Positions 48,119 to 57,249 of a DNA stretch of 64,000 nucleotides are shown here, one piece after another. The stretch spans positions 68,981 to 132,980 of the forward strand of contig DATKZY010000096.1 of assembly GCA_035527715.1 (NCBI GenBank), read 5' to 3'. The notes beneath the pieces were generated by a model. That model had not been told where the DNA came from. It ran no database searches and saw only the letters and a list, made by a program, of their open reading frames with translations. This DNA comes from DSUN01 sp035527715 (GTDB lineage: Bacteria > Planctomycetota > PUPC01 > DSUN01). The position numbers and the translations under genes are program-made. Each line of letters starts with the position of its first letter. Positions within the stretch are counted from its first letter, which is position 1.

Positions 48119-50109
48119 GGCCCTTCCTCTCCCAGGCAATCCTGCTCTGTCTGGTCTCCGCCGCCCCTGCGAACGAGTACTGGGTGGACCAGCGGCACAA
48201 GGAGGCGACCGACGCCCATCCCGGCACGCGCGAGGAGCCGTGGCTCACGGTCGGCAAGGCGGCGGCGACGCTTCAGCCGGGCGACACGGTGGTCGTGAGG
48301 CCAGGCGTCTACCGCGAGGCCGTCGTGCCGAAGGCGTCGGGCACGGCCGAGAAGCCCATCACCTATCGAGCCGAAGGGGACGGGGTGGTCCTCAGCGGCG
48401 CCGATGCGCTCACCGGCTGGAAGCGCCACAAGGAGAACATCTGGGTCGCCGAGGCCGATTGGGAGCCGAACCGCCTCTTCCTCGACGGCACGCCGCTGGT
48501 GAAGGCCCGCGAGCCAAACGCCGGCTGGTGGATCGCCGAGGGCGGCGGCACCCACACACTCGTTGACTCCAGGCATCTCACCCAGGCCGACGGCTATTGG
48601 GTCGGCAGCACGGTCTTCTTCTGGGACGTTGACGTGACGACCCAGGGCTGGCGGAAGGTGACGGCCTTCGATGCCAAGACCCACACGCTGACCCTCGACA
48701 AGCCGATCTACCGCGACCGTGTGGTCGAGGCGGGCAAGGACCGCTATCTCATCGAGAACAAGCTCGACCTCCTCGACCAACCCGGCGAATGGGCCGTGGA
48801 ACCGGCGGACAAGGGCTCCCGCGTCTACATCTGGCCGCCCGCGGCCGACGACCCGAACAGCCATGTCATCGAGGCGCCGCGCCGCAGCCGCTTCGTCGTC
48901 GAGTACGGCAATCGCAGCCACCTGCGGTTCGACGGCTTCGAGGTCCGCCACGGCGCGGGCCACGGCATCGGCTCCTGGTCGCCCACGGCCGACGGCATCG
49001 CCATCACCAACTGCTACCTGCACCACAACTCCGGCAACGGGCTCTACATCCACTGCACGAACAACGCGGTGCTCAAGAGCAACCTGGTGACGGCGAACAG
49101 CAACGGCATCACCTGCGCGGCCGACCAGGGCCTCGTCATCGAAGCGAACGAGATCGGGCGAAACGAGTTCGACGGCCTCGTCGTCGGCGGCAAGAGCGCC
49201 GACGTCATCATCCGTCGAAACTACATCCACAACCACAACCTCTGGGGCCACCCCGACAACATCCAGTTCCACGGCGGCCTCACGGGCGTGACCATCGAGG
49301 AGAACGTCATCCTCAACGGCGGCCAGGCCCTCATGATGGAGCAGTGCGACCAGGGCGTCATCCGCGGCAACGTCATCGCCGGCTCCGCCGCCGTCGCCGT
49401 CATCCACGGCCACGGCAACGTCACGAACTTCCAGGTCCTCGGCAACACGATCGCCTTCTGCGGCTACGGGCCGCTGAGCTTCACGGGCAAGAACTACACC
49501 GTGCGGAACAACATCCTCCATCCCGGCGGCGACGCGGCGGCCATGGGCGTCGGCAGCACCGAGGGCTTCGCGAGCGACTACAACCTGCTCTACAAACTGC
49601 CAGGGACGAAGGGCTGCTTCGCCGCCTTCGGGCGCAACTGGCCCGGCGACTTCGCCGGCTACCAGAAGGTCTCGGGGCAGGACGCCCACTCGATCTCGGC
49701 CGACCCGCAATTCCTCAGCGCCCCGAAGCTCTGCATCCAGACCGAGGACCGGCGGCTCACCGAGTGCACGGCGGAGAAGATCCTCCTGCGCGGCGCGACC
49801 GACCTCTTCCAGCCCGGCGACCACGTCGAGGTGTTCTTCGACGGCGTCGTCCGCACGGTGAAGTCGGTCGGCAGCGACCACATCATCGTGGACCCGCCGC
49901 TTTCCGAGCCGCCGCAGAAGGGCGGCCTCGTCCTCAACTGGAAGGAGAAGACCCGCTTCGCCCTCGACCTGCGGCTCGCCCCGAACAGCCCCGCGCGCAA
50001 CGCAGGCGAGGGCGGGGCCGACCTTGGCGCGAATCTCGACATCCAGGCATTCGCCAAAGGCGACGTGGACGGCGACGGCAAGCCCGACATCCGACGGCCC
50101 CCCGAATAG
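48115..50109 (+). CDS. Secreted parallel beta-helix protein (pectate-lyase-like)
   Basis: A 664-residue exported protein with a leader (FLSQAILLCLVSAAPANEYW). The start of the mature part, GTREEPWLTVGKAAATLQPGDTVVVRPGVYREAV, matches DUF1565/NosD-like beta-helix enzymes, and the coils alternate NCYLHHNSGNGLYIHC, NSNGITCAADQG, IIRRNYIHNHNLWGHPDN. The last 130 residues (CTAEKILLRGATDLFQPGDHVEV ...) are beta-rich. A bacterial lyase or glycosidase acting on uronic-acid polymers is the most likely role. Its start overlaps the gutted gene. It is followed after 10 nt by a sulfatase gene, so they form one operon. Confidence 0.75.
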   Translation: MRPFLSQAILLCLVSAAPANEYWVDQRHKEATDAHPGTREEPWLTVGKAAATLQPGDTVVVRPGVYREAVVPKASGTAEKPITYRAEGDGVVLSGADALTGWKRHKENIWVAEADWEPNRLFLDGTPLVKAREPNAGWWIAEGGGTHTLVDSRHLTQADGYWVGSTVFFWDVDVTTQGWRKVTAFDAKTHTLTLDKPIYRDRVVEAGKDRYLIENKLDLLDQPGEWAVEPADKGSRVYIWPPAADDPNSHVIEAPRRSRFVVEYGNRSHLRFDGFEVRHGAGHGIGSWSPTADGIAITNCYLHHNSGNGLYIHCTNNAVLKSNLVTANSNGITCAADQGLVIEANEIGRNEFDGLVVGGKSADVIIRRNYIHNHNLWGHPDNIQFHGGLTGVTIEENVILNGGQALMMEQCDQGVIRGNVIAGSAAVAVIHGHGNVTNFQVLGNTIAFCGYGPLSFTGKNYTVRNNILHPGGDAAAMGVGSTEGFASDYNLLYKLPGTKGCFAAFGRNWPGDFAGYQKVSGQDAHSISADPQFLSAPKLCIQTEDRRLTECTAEKILLRGATDLFQPGDHVEVFFDGVVRTVKSVGSDHIIVDPPLSEPPQKGGLVLNWKEKTRFALDLRLAPNSPARNAGEGGADLGANLDIQAFAKGDVDGDGKPDIRRPPE

Positions 50110-50119
50110 GAGAACTGCC

Positions 50120-51736
50120 ATGGCCAGCCAGCGTGTGTCGCGTCGTGCATTCCTCCAGACCACCGGCGCCGCGGCCGCGGCGACGGCCCTCGCCCCCGCC
50201 CTAGCGCGCGGCCAGGCGAAGAAGCCGCTGAACATCCTGTGGGTGACGTGCGAGGATATCAGCCCCGACCTCGCCTGCTACGGCGACCCCTACGCCATCA
50301 CGCCCAACCTCGACAAGCTGGCCAGCCAGGGCGCCCGCTACGACCTCGCCTTCTCCCACGCGCCCGTGTGCGCCCCGGCGCGCTCAGGCATCATCACCGG
50401 CATGTATCCCACCACCATCGGCTCGCACCACATGCGCTGCCACGCCGTGCCGCAGCCCTTCGTCCGCTGCTTCCCCGAATACCTCCGCGCCGCCGGCTAC
50501 TACTGCACCAACAACTCGAAGACCGACTACCAGTTCGCCCCGCCCATCACGGCCTGGGACGAGTGCAGCGGCAAGGCCCACTGGCGCAACCGCCCCGACA
50601 AGTCGCAACCCTTCTTCGCAGTCTTCAACTTCACCTGCACCCACGAGAGCCAAAGCTGGCCCAACAACGGCCCCATCCAGCACGACACCGCCAAGGCCAA
50701 CATCCCGCCCTACTACCCCGACACGCCCGTCGTGCGCCGCAACTGGGCGCGATACGCCGACCAGATCACCAAGATGGACGGCCAGGTCGCCGGCATCCTC
50801 AAGCAGCTCGCCGACGACGGCCTGGCCGACAACACGGTGGTCTTCTTTTACGGCGACCACGGCCGCGGCCTCACGCGCGGCAAGCGGTGGGTCTACGACA
50901 GCGGCATTCGCGTGCCGCTGCTCATCCGCTGGCCGGGCACGATCAAGCCGGGCAGCACGAGCGACCGCCTCGTGTGCTTCATTGATTTCGGCGCCACCGC
51001 GCTCTCCCTCGCCGGCGTCAAGCCGCCCGAGTGGATGCAGGGCCGCGCCTTCCTCGGCGAGCACGATACCCCGCCGCGCGACTATGTCTTCGCCGCCCGC
51101 GACCGCATGGACGAAACCTACGATATCATCCGCTCGGTGCGCGACAAGCGATTCCACTACCTCCGCAACTTCGAGCCGCAGAAGCCCTACGCCCAGCGGA
51201 TCAACTACATGGACAAGATGCCCATCCTCAAGGAGATGCGCCGCCTGCACGCCGAGGGCAAGCTCACGGGGCCGCCCGCCCTCTGGTTCGCACCCACCAA
51301 GCCCGTCGAGGAGCTGTACGACACGACCAAGGACCCCCACGAGATTGACAACCTCGCCGCCAAGCCCGAGTTCCAGGACGTGTTGGCGAAGATGCGCAAG
51401 GTGCTCGAGGACTGGATGAAAGAGACGAAGGACCTGGGCCTGATCCCCGAGGGCGAGCTGCGCGAGAAGGGCATCCCCGGCGGCAAGCCGGGCGCGACCG
51501 CCGAGCCGAAGATCGAGCCGGCCGGCGGCAAGTTCGACAAGCCCGTCGCCGTGACGCTCACCTGCCCCACCGAAGGCTCGTCCATCGCCTACACCCTCGA
51601 CGAGGGCAAGGCGCCGCACTGGCTCCTCTACTCGAAGCCCCTCACGCTCGACAAGAGCGCCACGGTCCGCGCCCGCGCCTGCCGCATCGGCTGGAAGGAC
51701 AGCGCGGAGGCGAGGGCCGGCTTCCAGATTGGCTAG
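50120..51736 (+). CDS. Tat-secreted sulfatase 3 (CAPAR) with chitobiase-type C-terminal domain
   Basis: A 538-residue type I sulfatase. Twin-arginine leader SRRAFLQTTGAAAAAT, metal site WVTCEDISPDLACYG, and the formylglycine motif CAPAR (HAPVCAPARSGIITG). The C-terminal metal Asp/His are in FFYGDHGRGLTRG. Residues about 455-538 are an added beta domain (EPAGGKFDKPVAVTL ... SIAYTLDEGK ... LTLDKSATVRARA) of the chitobiase/beta-hexosaminidase C-terminal type, likely sugar-binding. The ATG at 50120 has AGGAG upstream; it is the second gene of the beta-helix/sulfatase operon. Confidence 0.9.
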   Translation: MASQRVSRRAFLQTTGAAAAATALAPALARGQAKKPLNILWVTCEDISPDLACYGDPYAITPNLDKLASQGARYDLAFSHAPVCAPARSGIITGMYPTTIGSHHMRCHAVPQPFVRCFPEYLRAAGYYCTNNSKTDYQFAPPITAWDECSGKAHWRNRPDKSQPFFAVFNFTCTHESQSWPNNGPIQHDTAKANIPPYYPDTPVVRRNWARYADQITKMDGQVAGILKQLADDGLADNTVVFFYGDHGRGLTRGKRWVYDSGIRVPLLIRWPGTIKPGSTSDRLVCFIDFGATALSLAGVKPPEWMQGRAFLGEHDTPPRDYVFAARDRMDETYDIIRSVRDKRFHYLRNFEPQKPYAQRINYMDKMPILKEMRRLHAEGKLTGPPALWFAPTKPVEELYDTTKDPHEIDNLAAKPEFQDVLAKMRKVLEDWMKETKDLGLIPEGELREKGIPGGKPGATAEPKIEPAGGKFDKPVAVTLTCPTEGSSIAYTLDEGKAPHWLLYSKPLTLDKSATVRARACRIGWKDSAEARAGFQIG

Positions 51737-51749
51737 AAGGAGAACGCCG

Positions 51750-53459
51750 ATGAACCGCAGGGAGTTCCTCCGCGACGCGGGCTCCGCCGCACTCGGCACG
51801 GCCGCGGCCCTGGCCACCACCCCCACAGCGCTCGGACAGGAGAAGGAGCCAATGAGGCCCAACGTGCTGCTCATCCTCACGGACGACCAGTGCTACGGCG
51901 ACCTGGGCTGCCACGGGAACGATAAGATCAAGACGCCTAACCTCGACAAGCTCGCCGCCGAGGGCGTGGAGTTCACGCAGGGCTACGTCTGCCCCGTGTG
52001 CGCGCCGACCCGCGCCAGCCTGATGACGGGCCGCTACAACTACCGCACAGGGGCGATTGACACCTATCTCGGCCGGGCGATGATGCACCCCGACGAGGTG
52101 ACGCTGGCCGAGGTGCTCGCCGCCGCGGGCTACAAGACGGGCATCTTCGGCAAGTGGCACCTCGGCGACAACTACCCGATGCGCCCCATTGACCAGGGCT
52201 TCCAGGAGGCCCTCACCCACAAGGGCGGCGGCCTGTGCCAGCCCGCCGACTTCCCAGGCAACCCCGGCTACTTCGACCCCATCCTCGACCACAACGGCAA
52301 GCCCGTGAAGACCAAGGGCTACTGCACCGACGTCTACACCGACGCCGCGCTGAAGTTCATCGAGGCGAACAAGGACAAGCCCTGGTTCGTCTACCACGCG
52401 ACCAACGCGCCCCACACGCCGCTCCAGGTGGACGACAAGTATGTCGAGCCCTACCGCAAGATGGGCCTCGGCGAGAACACGGCCAAGGTGTACGGCATGG
52501 TCACCAACATTGACGAGAACGTGGGGCGACTGCTCGCGAAGCTCAAGGAGCTGGGCCTCGAGGAAAACACGCTCGTCATCTTCCTGGGCGACAACGGCCC
52601 CTGCGGCTCGCAGCGCGACAAGGGCCAGCCCATCCGCTTCAACGCCGGCCTCCGCGACCAGAAGGGCACCGTCTACGAGGGCGGCATCCGCGTCCCCTAC
52701 TTCGTCCGCTGGCCCGCTGGGTTCAAGGGCGGACGGAAGCTGGACACGATTGCGGCGCACCTGGACGTGTTGCCCACCGTGGCCGCGGCCTGCGGCGCCC
52801 GCGTGCCGCCCGACATCAAGCTCGACGGCACGAGCCTGCTGCCGCTTCTCGCGGGCGACAAGGCGCCGTGGCCCGACCGCACGCTCTACACCCAGTGGCA
52901 CCGCGGCGACGAGCCGATCATGTACCGCTCGTGCATGGCCCGCACGCAGCGCTGGAAGCTCGTGAACGGCAAGGAACTCTACGACATGCCCGCCGACCCC
53001 GGCGAGAGGAAGAACGTCGCGGCCCAGCACGGCGACATCGTGGCCAAGATGCGCAAGGGCTACGAGGCCTGGTTCAAGGACGTGTCGGCCACCCGCGGCT
53101 ACGACCCGCCCCGGATCGTCCTCGGCGCGCCCGAGGAGAACCCGAGCCTGCTCACGCGGCAGGACTGGCGCGGCCCCCAGGCCGGCTGGGCGCCCACCTC
53201 GCTCGGCCACTGGGAGGTGAGCGTGGCGAAGGAGGGGAAGTACCGCATCCGCCTCCTCTTCGCGCCCGTGGACGCGGAGTCGTCGGTGCAGTGCTCGGTT
53301 GGCGCCGTGCGGGTCACGGCCATCGTGCCCAAGGGCGCCAAAGAGGCCACGCTCGAGGACGCCGCACTCGAGGCCGGCGACGCCCGACTCGAAGCCTGGG
53401 TCACCACAGGGCAGGCCACCGTGGGCGTCCACTACGTCATCGTCAGGCGGCTGGAGTAG
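51750..53459 (+). CDS. Tat-secreted sulfatase 4 (CAPTR) with C-terminal beta domain
   Basis: A 569-residue type I sulfatase with twin-arginine leader NRREFLRDAGSAALG, metal site ILTDDQCYGDLGCHG, formylglycine motif CAPTR (VCPVCAPTRASLMTG), GIFGKWHLGDNY, and VIFLGDNGPCGSQ. The last 100 residues (GHWEVSVAKEGKYRIRLLFAP ... GVHYVIVRRLE) form a jelly-roll-type domain. A Met at residue 35 (ATG 51852) marks the start of the catalytic part, with AAGGAG directly upstream, as in other Tat genes of the window. It lies 13 nt after sulfatase 3 in the same operon. AAGGAG precedes the chosen ATG at 51750. Confidence 0.9.
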   Translation: MNRREFLRDAGSAALGTAAALATTPTALGQEKEPMRPNVLLILTDDQCYGDLGCHGNDKIKTPNLDKLAAEGVEFTQGYVCPVCAPTRASLMTGRYNYRTGAIDTYLGRAMMHPDEVTLAEVLAAAGYKTGIFGKWHLGDNYPMRPIDQGFQEALTHKGGGLCQPADFPGNPGYFDPILDHNGKPVKTKGYCTDVYTDAALKFIEANKDKPWFVYHATNAPHTPLQVDDKYVEPYRKMGLGENTAKVYGMVTNIDENVGRLLAKLKELGLEENTLVIFLGDNGPCGSQRDKGQPIRFNAGLRDQKGTVYEGGIRVPYFVRWPAGFKGGRKLDTIAAHLDVLPTVAAACGARVPPDIKLDGTSLLPLLAGDKAPWPDRTLYTQWHRGDEPIMYRSCMARTQRWKLVNGKELYDMPADPGERKNVAAQHGDIVAKMRKGYEAWFKDVSATRGYDPPRIVLGAPEENPSLLTRQDWRGPQAGWAPTSLGHWEVSVAKEGKYRIRLLFAPVDAESSVQCSVGAVRVTAIVPKGAKEATLEDAALEAGDARLEAWVTTGQATVGVHYVIVRRLE

Positions 53460-53486
53460 AATGGGGGAGGCGTCAGGGAACGGACA

Positions 53487-56006
53487 ATGCCCGCGACGGT
53501 GAATGGGATTGGGACGACGTACTACGGGAAGAAGAACCTGCGCGAGACGCCGGGCACGTGCGAGCATTGCGGGCGCTCGGGAAAGCTCCAGAGCTACGAG
53601 ACACGTCTCTGGTTCGTCGTCGTCTTCATCCCCGTCGTCCCGCTCGGGCGGAAGCAGATTCTCGACTACTGTCCCGCCTGCCGGCGGCACAAGGTGCTCC
53701 CCGTGGCCGAATGGCAACGCATTCAGAACGAGGCGGTGTCGAAGGCGGGCCACGAGCTGGCCGCTGCGCCCGACGACCCCGCCGCGGCCGTCGAGTTCCT
53801 CGACACCCTCGTGGGATTCCAGAGGACGAAGGAGGCGGCGGATTTCGCACAGGTCATGGCCCGGCAGTTCCCGAACGACGCAACGGTGCAGTTCCGCCTC
53901 GGGACCTGGCACGACGGCGAGGGGCGTGGAGCCGAGGCGGACGCCTGCTTCGCCCGCGCCTTCGAGCTGAACCCGAACAACTGGCAGGCACGCCGCGCCG
54001 TGGCCGTCGGCGCCATCGAGAAGGGCGACCTGGCCCGGGCGACCGAGCTGCTGGCCGCGATGCCCGACGACGCGGCCGCGCAGCACGCGGGCGCCTTCCT
54101 CCGCCTGGCCCAGGCCCACCAGGAGCGGCGCGAGCACGAGGCCGCGCTCGGCATCCTGCGCGAGATGCTGCGGCGCAGCCCCGGCCTCAAGAGCGACAAG
54201 GCGTTCCGCAAGGCCGCGCGGCTCTCCGAGCGCGCGATGCGGCAGGAGGGCGCCCTGGTGCCGAAGCCCCGGCTCACCCCCGCCCGCGCCGTGGCGCTCG
54301 CGGCACTCGCGGTCGTCGCCGCGGGTGTCGGCGGCTACCTCGCCTGGCAGGCGGCGTCGCAGCGCGGCCTGCACATCGTCAATCGCCTGCCCGCCGCGGT
54401 GTCGGTCGCCATTGACGGCACGGTGCGGGCGAGCGTGCCGCCGGGCGAGCAGGCCCGCATCACGGTCGGCACGGGCAGGCACCGGGCGGAGATGACCGGC
54501 GGCCAGGGCGAGCCCGAGACCGTGGAGTTCCAGATCGGCGGGCGCACGAGCACCTACGTGCTGAACCCGCGCGGCGCCGCGCTCCTGCTCGTCGAGGAGA
54601 TCTATTACGGCACGACGGAGATGGAGCCGAGGCGGCGGCTCCACGTCGGCAAGCCCTTCCTCGCGCTCAGCGGCATTGACTACGTGTTCGAGGACTTCCC
54701 GGCGTCGGTGCGCAGCGAGAGCGGGAAGCCGCTGTGGAAGCGCCGGCTGGTGGTCGTGGAGCTGGATGCGGTGGCGGCGCTGTTCCTGCTGCGCCACCTC
54801 GTGCCGGACGAGGACCTGTTGGCCGTGGCCGAGCACCACCTGACGCGCGGCCCGGCGACGGAGCGCCTGCTCGAGGAGTACCGGAGCCTCGCCGCCTCGG
54901 CGGGGAAGCTGCCACGCTGCCGCGACTTCCTGGCAAAGGGCCTCGGCCGCCGCCCCGTCGAGCAGAAGTGGCATCGGACGTACCAGGGCGTCTGCCAGGC
55001 GCTGGGCGAGCACGACACACTCGTCCCCCTCTACGGCCAACTGCTGGCCGCGGCGCCGAAGGACTCGGCTCTGCTCTACCTCCGCGGGCGGGTCGCGGCG
55101 AGCCGGGCGGAGGCGCGCGACCACTTCGACCGAGCCCTCGCGGCGGATGCGAAGAATGCCGACGCCTGGTTCTGCAAGGCGCTCGACCTGGCAGCGGTTG
55201 GGGACTTTGCGGCGGCGCGCCGGCCCGCCGAGGAGGCCTGCCGCCTCGACCCCGACGACAGCGAGATGGCCGACCTCCTCTTTGTCCTCCGCCGGGCCGC
55301 CGGCGAGGCCGCGCAACTGGAGAAGGAGCTTCGGGCCTGGCTTGCCGAGAGGCCCTATGACTTCCCGGCCATCGCTCGCCTCGCCCAGCTCCTCGTGGAG
55401 AAGGGGGACAAGGCGGGCGCCAAGACGGTCCAGGACGCCTATGCCAAGGCCATCCAGACGGAACTCCACGAGGCGGGCGAGCAACTGCTCGCGGCCACGA
55501 GCTTCCGCCTCGCCTTGCTCGTGGGCGACACCGATGCGGCCCTGGCGAGCGCCGCGAAGCTCAAGGATCGCCTGGCGGGAACCATCGCCCGCTTCTATGC
55601 GCACGCCACGCGCAAGGAGCCGGGCAAGGCCGAGGCGCTTCTTGGCAAGCTTCCCCCCTGGCTGGCCGGGCAGAATCATCTCGTCGCGGCCATGGCCTGG
55701 CGCGAGAGCGGCGACGAGGCGAAGGCCGAAGCCCAGTGGCAGCAGGCCATCACCGCCTTTGCTGCCCGCTCCGGGTTCGAGAAACGTGTCTCCGAGCTGT
55801 TGCGGCTCGGCGTGAGCCGGGGCGAGGTGGACGAGTTGCCGCTCGACCACAGCACCGAGGTCATCCTTCTGGTCGGCCTTGCCGAGCGCCATCCTGACCT
55901 CCGTGGGGACTTTCTGCCGCTGGCGGAGAAGCTCAACCCCACCCGCTCCGCGCTCCACGGCTTCCTCCAGCGCCGTATCGAGGCGCTCAAGGTCGGTCGG
56001 CAGTAA
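53487..56006 (+). CDS. Zinc-ribbon/TPR membrane protein
   Basis: An 839-residue protein without a leader. Residues about 24-72 form a zinc ribbon of the Zn-ribbon-15 type (CEHCGRSGK ... RLWFVVVFIPVVPLG ... YCPACRRH). TPR-like repeats follow (EFLDTLVGFQRTKEAADFAQ, AEADACFARAFELNPNNWQARRA). One transmembrane helix is near residues 272-290 (VALAALAVVAAGVGGYLAW), then a beta domain (about 300-350) and a second run of TPR repeats to the end (RDHFDRALAADAKNADAWFC). The ribbon and first repeats should be cytoplasmic, the remainder outside. The TAA at 56004-56006 lies inside a heptamer repeat. Role unknown; an envelope scaffold is inferred. The frame just before its end is convergent with scpA. Confidence 0.7.
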   Translation: MPATVNGIGTTYYGKKNLRETPGTCEHCGRSGKLQSYETRLWFVVVFIPVVPLGRKQILDYCPACRRHKVLPVAEWQRIQNEAVSKAGHELAAAPDDPAAAVEFLDTLVGFQRTKEAADFAQVMARQFPNDATVQFRLGTWHDGEGRGAEADACFARAFELNPNNWQARRAVAVGAIEKGDLARATELLAAMPDDAAAQHAGAFLRLAQAHQERREHEAALGILREMLRRSPGLKSDKAFRKAARLSERAMRQEGALVPKPRLTPARAVALAALAVVAAGVGGYLAWQAASQRGLHIVNRLPAAVSVAIDGTVRASVPPGEQARITVGTGRHRAEMTGGQGEPETVEFQIGGRTSTYVLNPRGAALLLVEEIYYGTTEMEPRRRLHVGKPFLALSGIDYVFEDFPASVRSESGKPLWKRRLVVVELDAVAALFLLRHLVPDEDLLAVAEHHLTRGPATERLLEEYRSLAASAGKLPRCRDFLAKGLGRRPVEQKWHRTYQGVCQALGEHDTLVPLYGQLLAAAPKDSALLYLRGRVAASRAEARDHFDRALAADAKNADAWFCKALDLAAVGDFAAARRPAEEACRLDPDDSEMADLLFVLRRAAGEAAQLEKELRAWLAERPYDFPAIARLAQLLVEKGDKAGAKTVQDAYAKAIQTELHEAGEQLLAATSFRLALLVGDTDAALASAAKLKDRLAGTIARFYAHATRKEPGKAEALLGKLPPWLAGQNHLVAAMAWRESGDEAKAEAQWQQAITAFAARSGFEKRVSELLRLGVSRGEVDELPLDHSTEVILLVGLAERHPDLRGDFLPLAEKLNPTRSALHGFLQRRIEALKVGRQ

Positions 56007-56024
56007 GCAGTCGGCAGTGCAGGG
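55995..56024 (+). repeat. Heptamer tandem repeat spanning the stop codon
   Basis: Units TCGGCAG, TAAGCAG, TCGGCAG, TGCAGGG run with a period of 7 across the TAA at 56004-56006, so the stop codon is part of the repeat. Confidence 0.6.
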
Positions 56025-56030
56025 CGTGGG

Positions 56031-57242
56031 TCAGCAGCGGGGCTTGCGGGCGACCACGCCGACGGGGCCGCGGGTGGAGGGCACGGGGCGGCAGCGGGCG
56101 AGGCGGGCGAGAAGGCTGGGGATGCGGCGGCGGCGAAGCAGCCAGGGCTTCGGGGTCGGCTTCTTGACCCTGCGCTTGCCCGCCCGAGGGACGCGGGGCA
56201 CGGAGGCCCCGCCCACAGGCGCTTGCGGGGCGGGCGGCGGGCAGGACGCGGCATGCTTGGCCGCCCCTTCCTCGCTGAGGTCGAGGGTCGGCTCGGGGAT
56301 GGTTTCGATGTCGGGGAGGTCGAGGTCGGCGAACTCCTCGATCTCCTCCTCGTCGAGAGGGGCCTGGGCGGCTGGGAGTGGCTCGGGGGCCGGACCCTCG
56401 GCGGGCGGCGCGGCCTCGCCCTCGGCGGCGGGCGAGGGCTCCGCGGGGGCCTGGGGCGTGACCAACTCGCTCTCGCTGACGGGTGTGTCGTCGAGGAGCA
56501 CGATGCGGATCTCGCCGTGGTGGCCGGCCTGTTCGGCGCGGACGCGGCGGCGGCGGATGAGCTCGAGAAGAGCGAGGAAGGCGTTGATGAGGGCCAGGCG
56601 GCCGGCGGCGGGGTCGAACAGCTCGCGGAGGGTGGCGGTGCTGCAGGAGCGAAGCTCGTCGAGCAGGTCGTTGCAGTAGGCGGTCGCGGGCCGCTCGTCG
56701 AGCAGGATGTGGCGCGTGGTGTCGAGGCTCGTCTGGCTCAGGATCACCTTGAAGGCGGCAAGGAGCTCCCAGATCGTCACCTCGCCGAGGTCAATGGGCA
56801 GTTCCTCGGGGGCCGGGCGTTCGGGGGTGCCGAGGACGGCGGCGGCGCCGCGGGGGAACTTGAGGGCCTGCTCGCCCGCGCGGGCGGCGAGCGAGCGGGC
56901 GGCGTCCTTGAACTTCTTGTACTCGATGAGCTGGCGGATGAGGTCGGCGCGCGGGTCCTCCTCCTCTTCCTCGCCCGTCGTCTCCGGGCGCGGGAGGAGC
57001 ATGCGCGACTTGATCTCCATGAGCGTGGCGGCCATGACGAGGAACTCGCCGGCCACGTTCACGTTGATGTGCTGCATGAGCTCGAGGTGGGCGAGATACT
57101 GGTCGGTGATGCGCGAGATCGGGATGTCGGCGATCTCCACCTCGTCCTGGCGAATGAGGTAGAGCAACAGGTCGAGCGGGCCGCTGAAGACCTCCAGGTC
57201 CACCTTGTAGCCGTAGTGCTCTTCTTCGTAGGAGGAGACCAT
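56031..57242 (-). CDS. scpA: Segregation and condensation protein A with long C-terminal tail
   Basis: ScpA, the kleisin of the bacterial SMC-ScpAB condensin. The N-terminal region YKVDLEVFSGPLDLLLYLIRQDEVEIADIPISRITDQYL is diagnostic, with FLVMAATLMEIKSRMLLP and the C-terminal winged helix (TLRELFDPAAGRLALINAFLALLELIRRRRVRAEQ). The normal family length is about 240-270; here 403 residues, because an acidic Pro/Ala/Glu-rich linker (about 275-345) and a basic Arg-rich end (about 360-403) follow. A palindromic element at 56193-56212 lies at their junction. It starts 7 nt after the M50 protease gene, in one operon. scpB is not in the window. Confidence 0.93.
   Translation of the reverse strand: MVSSYEEEHYGYKVDLEVFSGPLDLLLYLIRQDEVEIADIPISRITDQYLAHLELMQHINVNVAGEFLVMAATLMEIKSRMLLPRPETTGEEEEEDPRADLIRQLIEYKKFKDAARSLAARAGEQALKFPRGAAAVLGTPERPAPEELPIDLGEVTIWELLAAFKVILSQTSLDTTRHILLDERPATAYCNDLLDELRSCSTATLRELFDPAAGRLALINAFLALLELIRRRRVRAEQAGHHGEIRIVLLDDTPVSESELVTPQAPAEPSPAAEGEAAPPAEGPAPEPLPAAQAPLDEEEIEEFADLDLPDIETIPEPTLDLSEEGAAKHAASCPPPAPQAPVGGASVPRVPRAGKRRVKKPTPKPWLLRRRRIPSLLARLARCRPVPSTRGPVGVVARKPRC
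56193..56212. repeat. In-frame palindromic element inside the scpA tail
   Basis: GCGGGGC (56193-56199) pairs with GCCCCGC (56206-56212) around a 6-nt loop. The stretch encodes GGASVPRVP in the scpA frame, flanked by low-complexity Pro/Ala and Arg/Lys sequence. Confidence 0.5.
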
Positions 57243-57249
57243 GCGCGCC

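Noticed and set aside
45469..50235. Extension of the toroid protein frame from 47820 to 50235
   Set aside because: The extra 800 codons are antisense to the beta-helix gene and lack family features. A strong ribosome site and the ATG at 47820 mark the true start.
51642..55958. Minus-strand frame of 1438 codons opposite sulfatase and TPR genes
   Set aside because: Shadow of plus-strand coding sequence; no motif and atypical composition.
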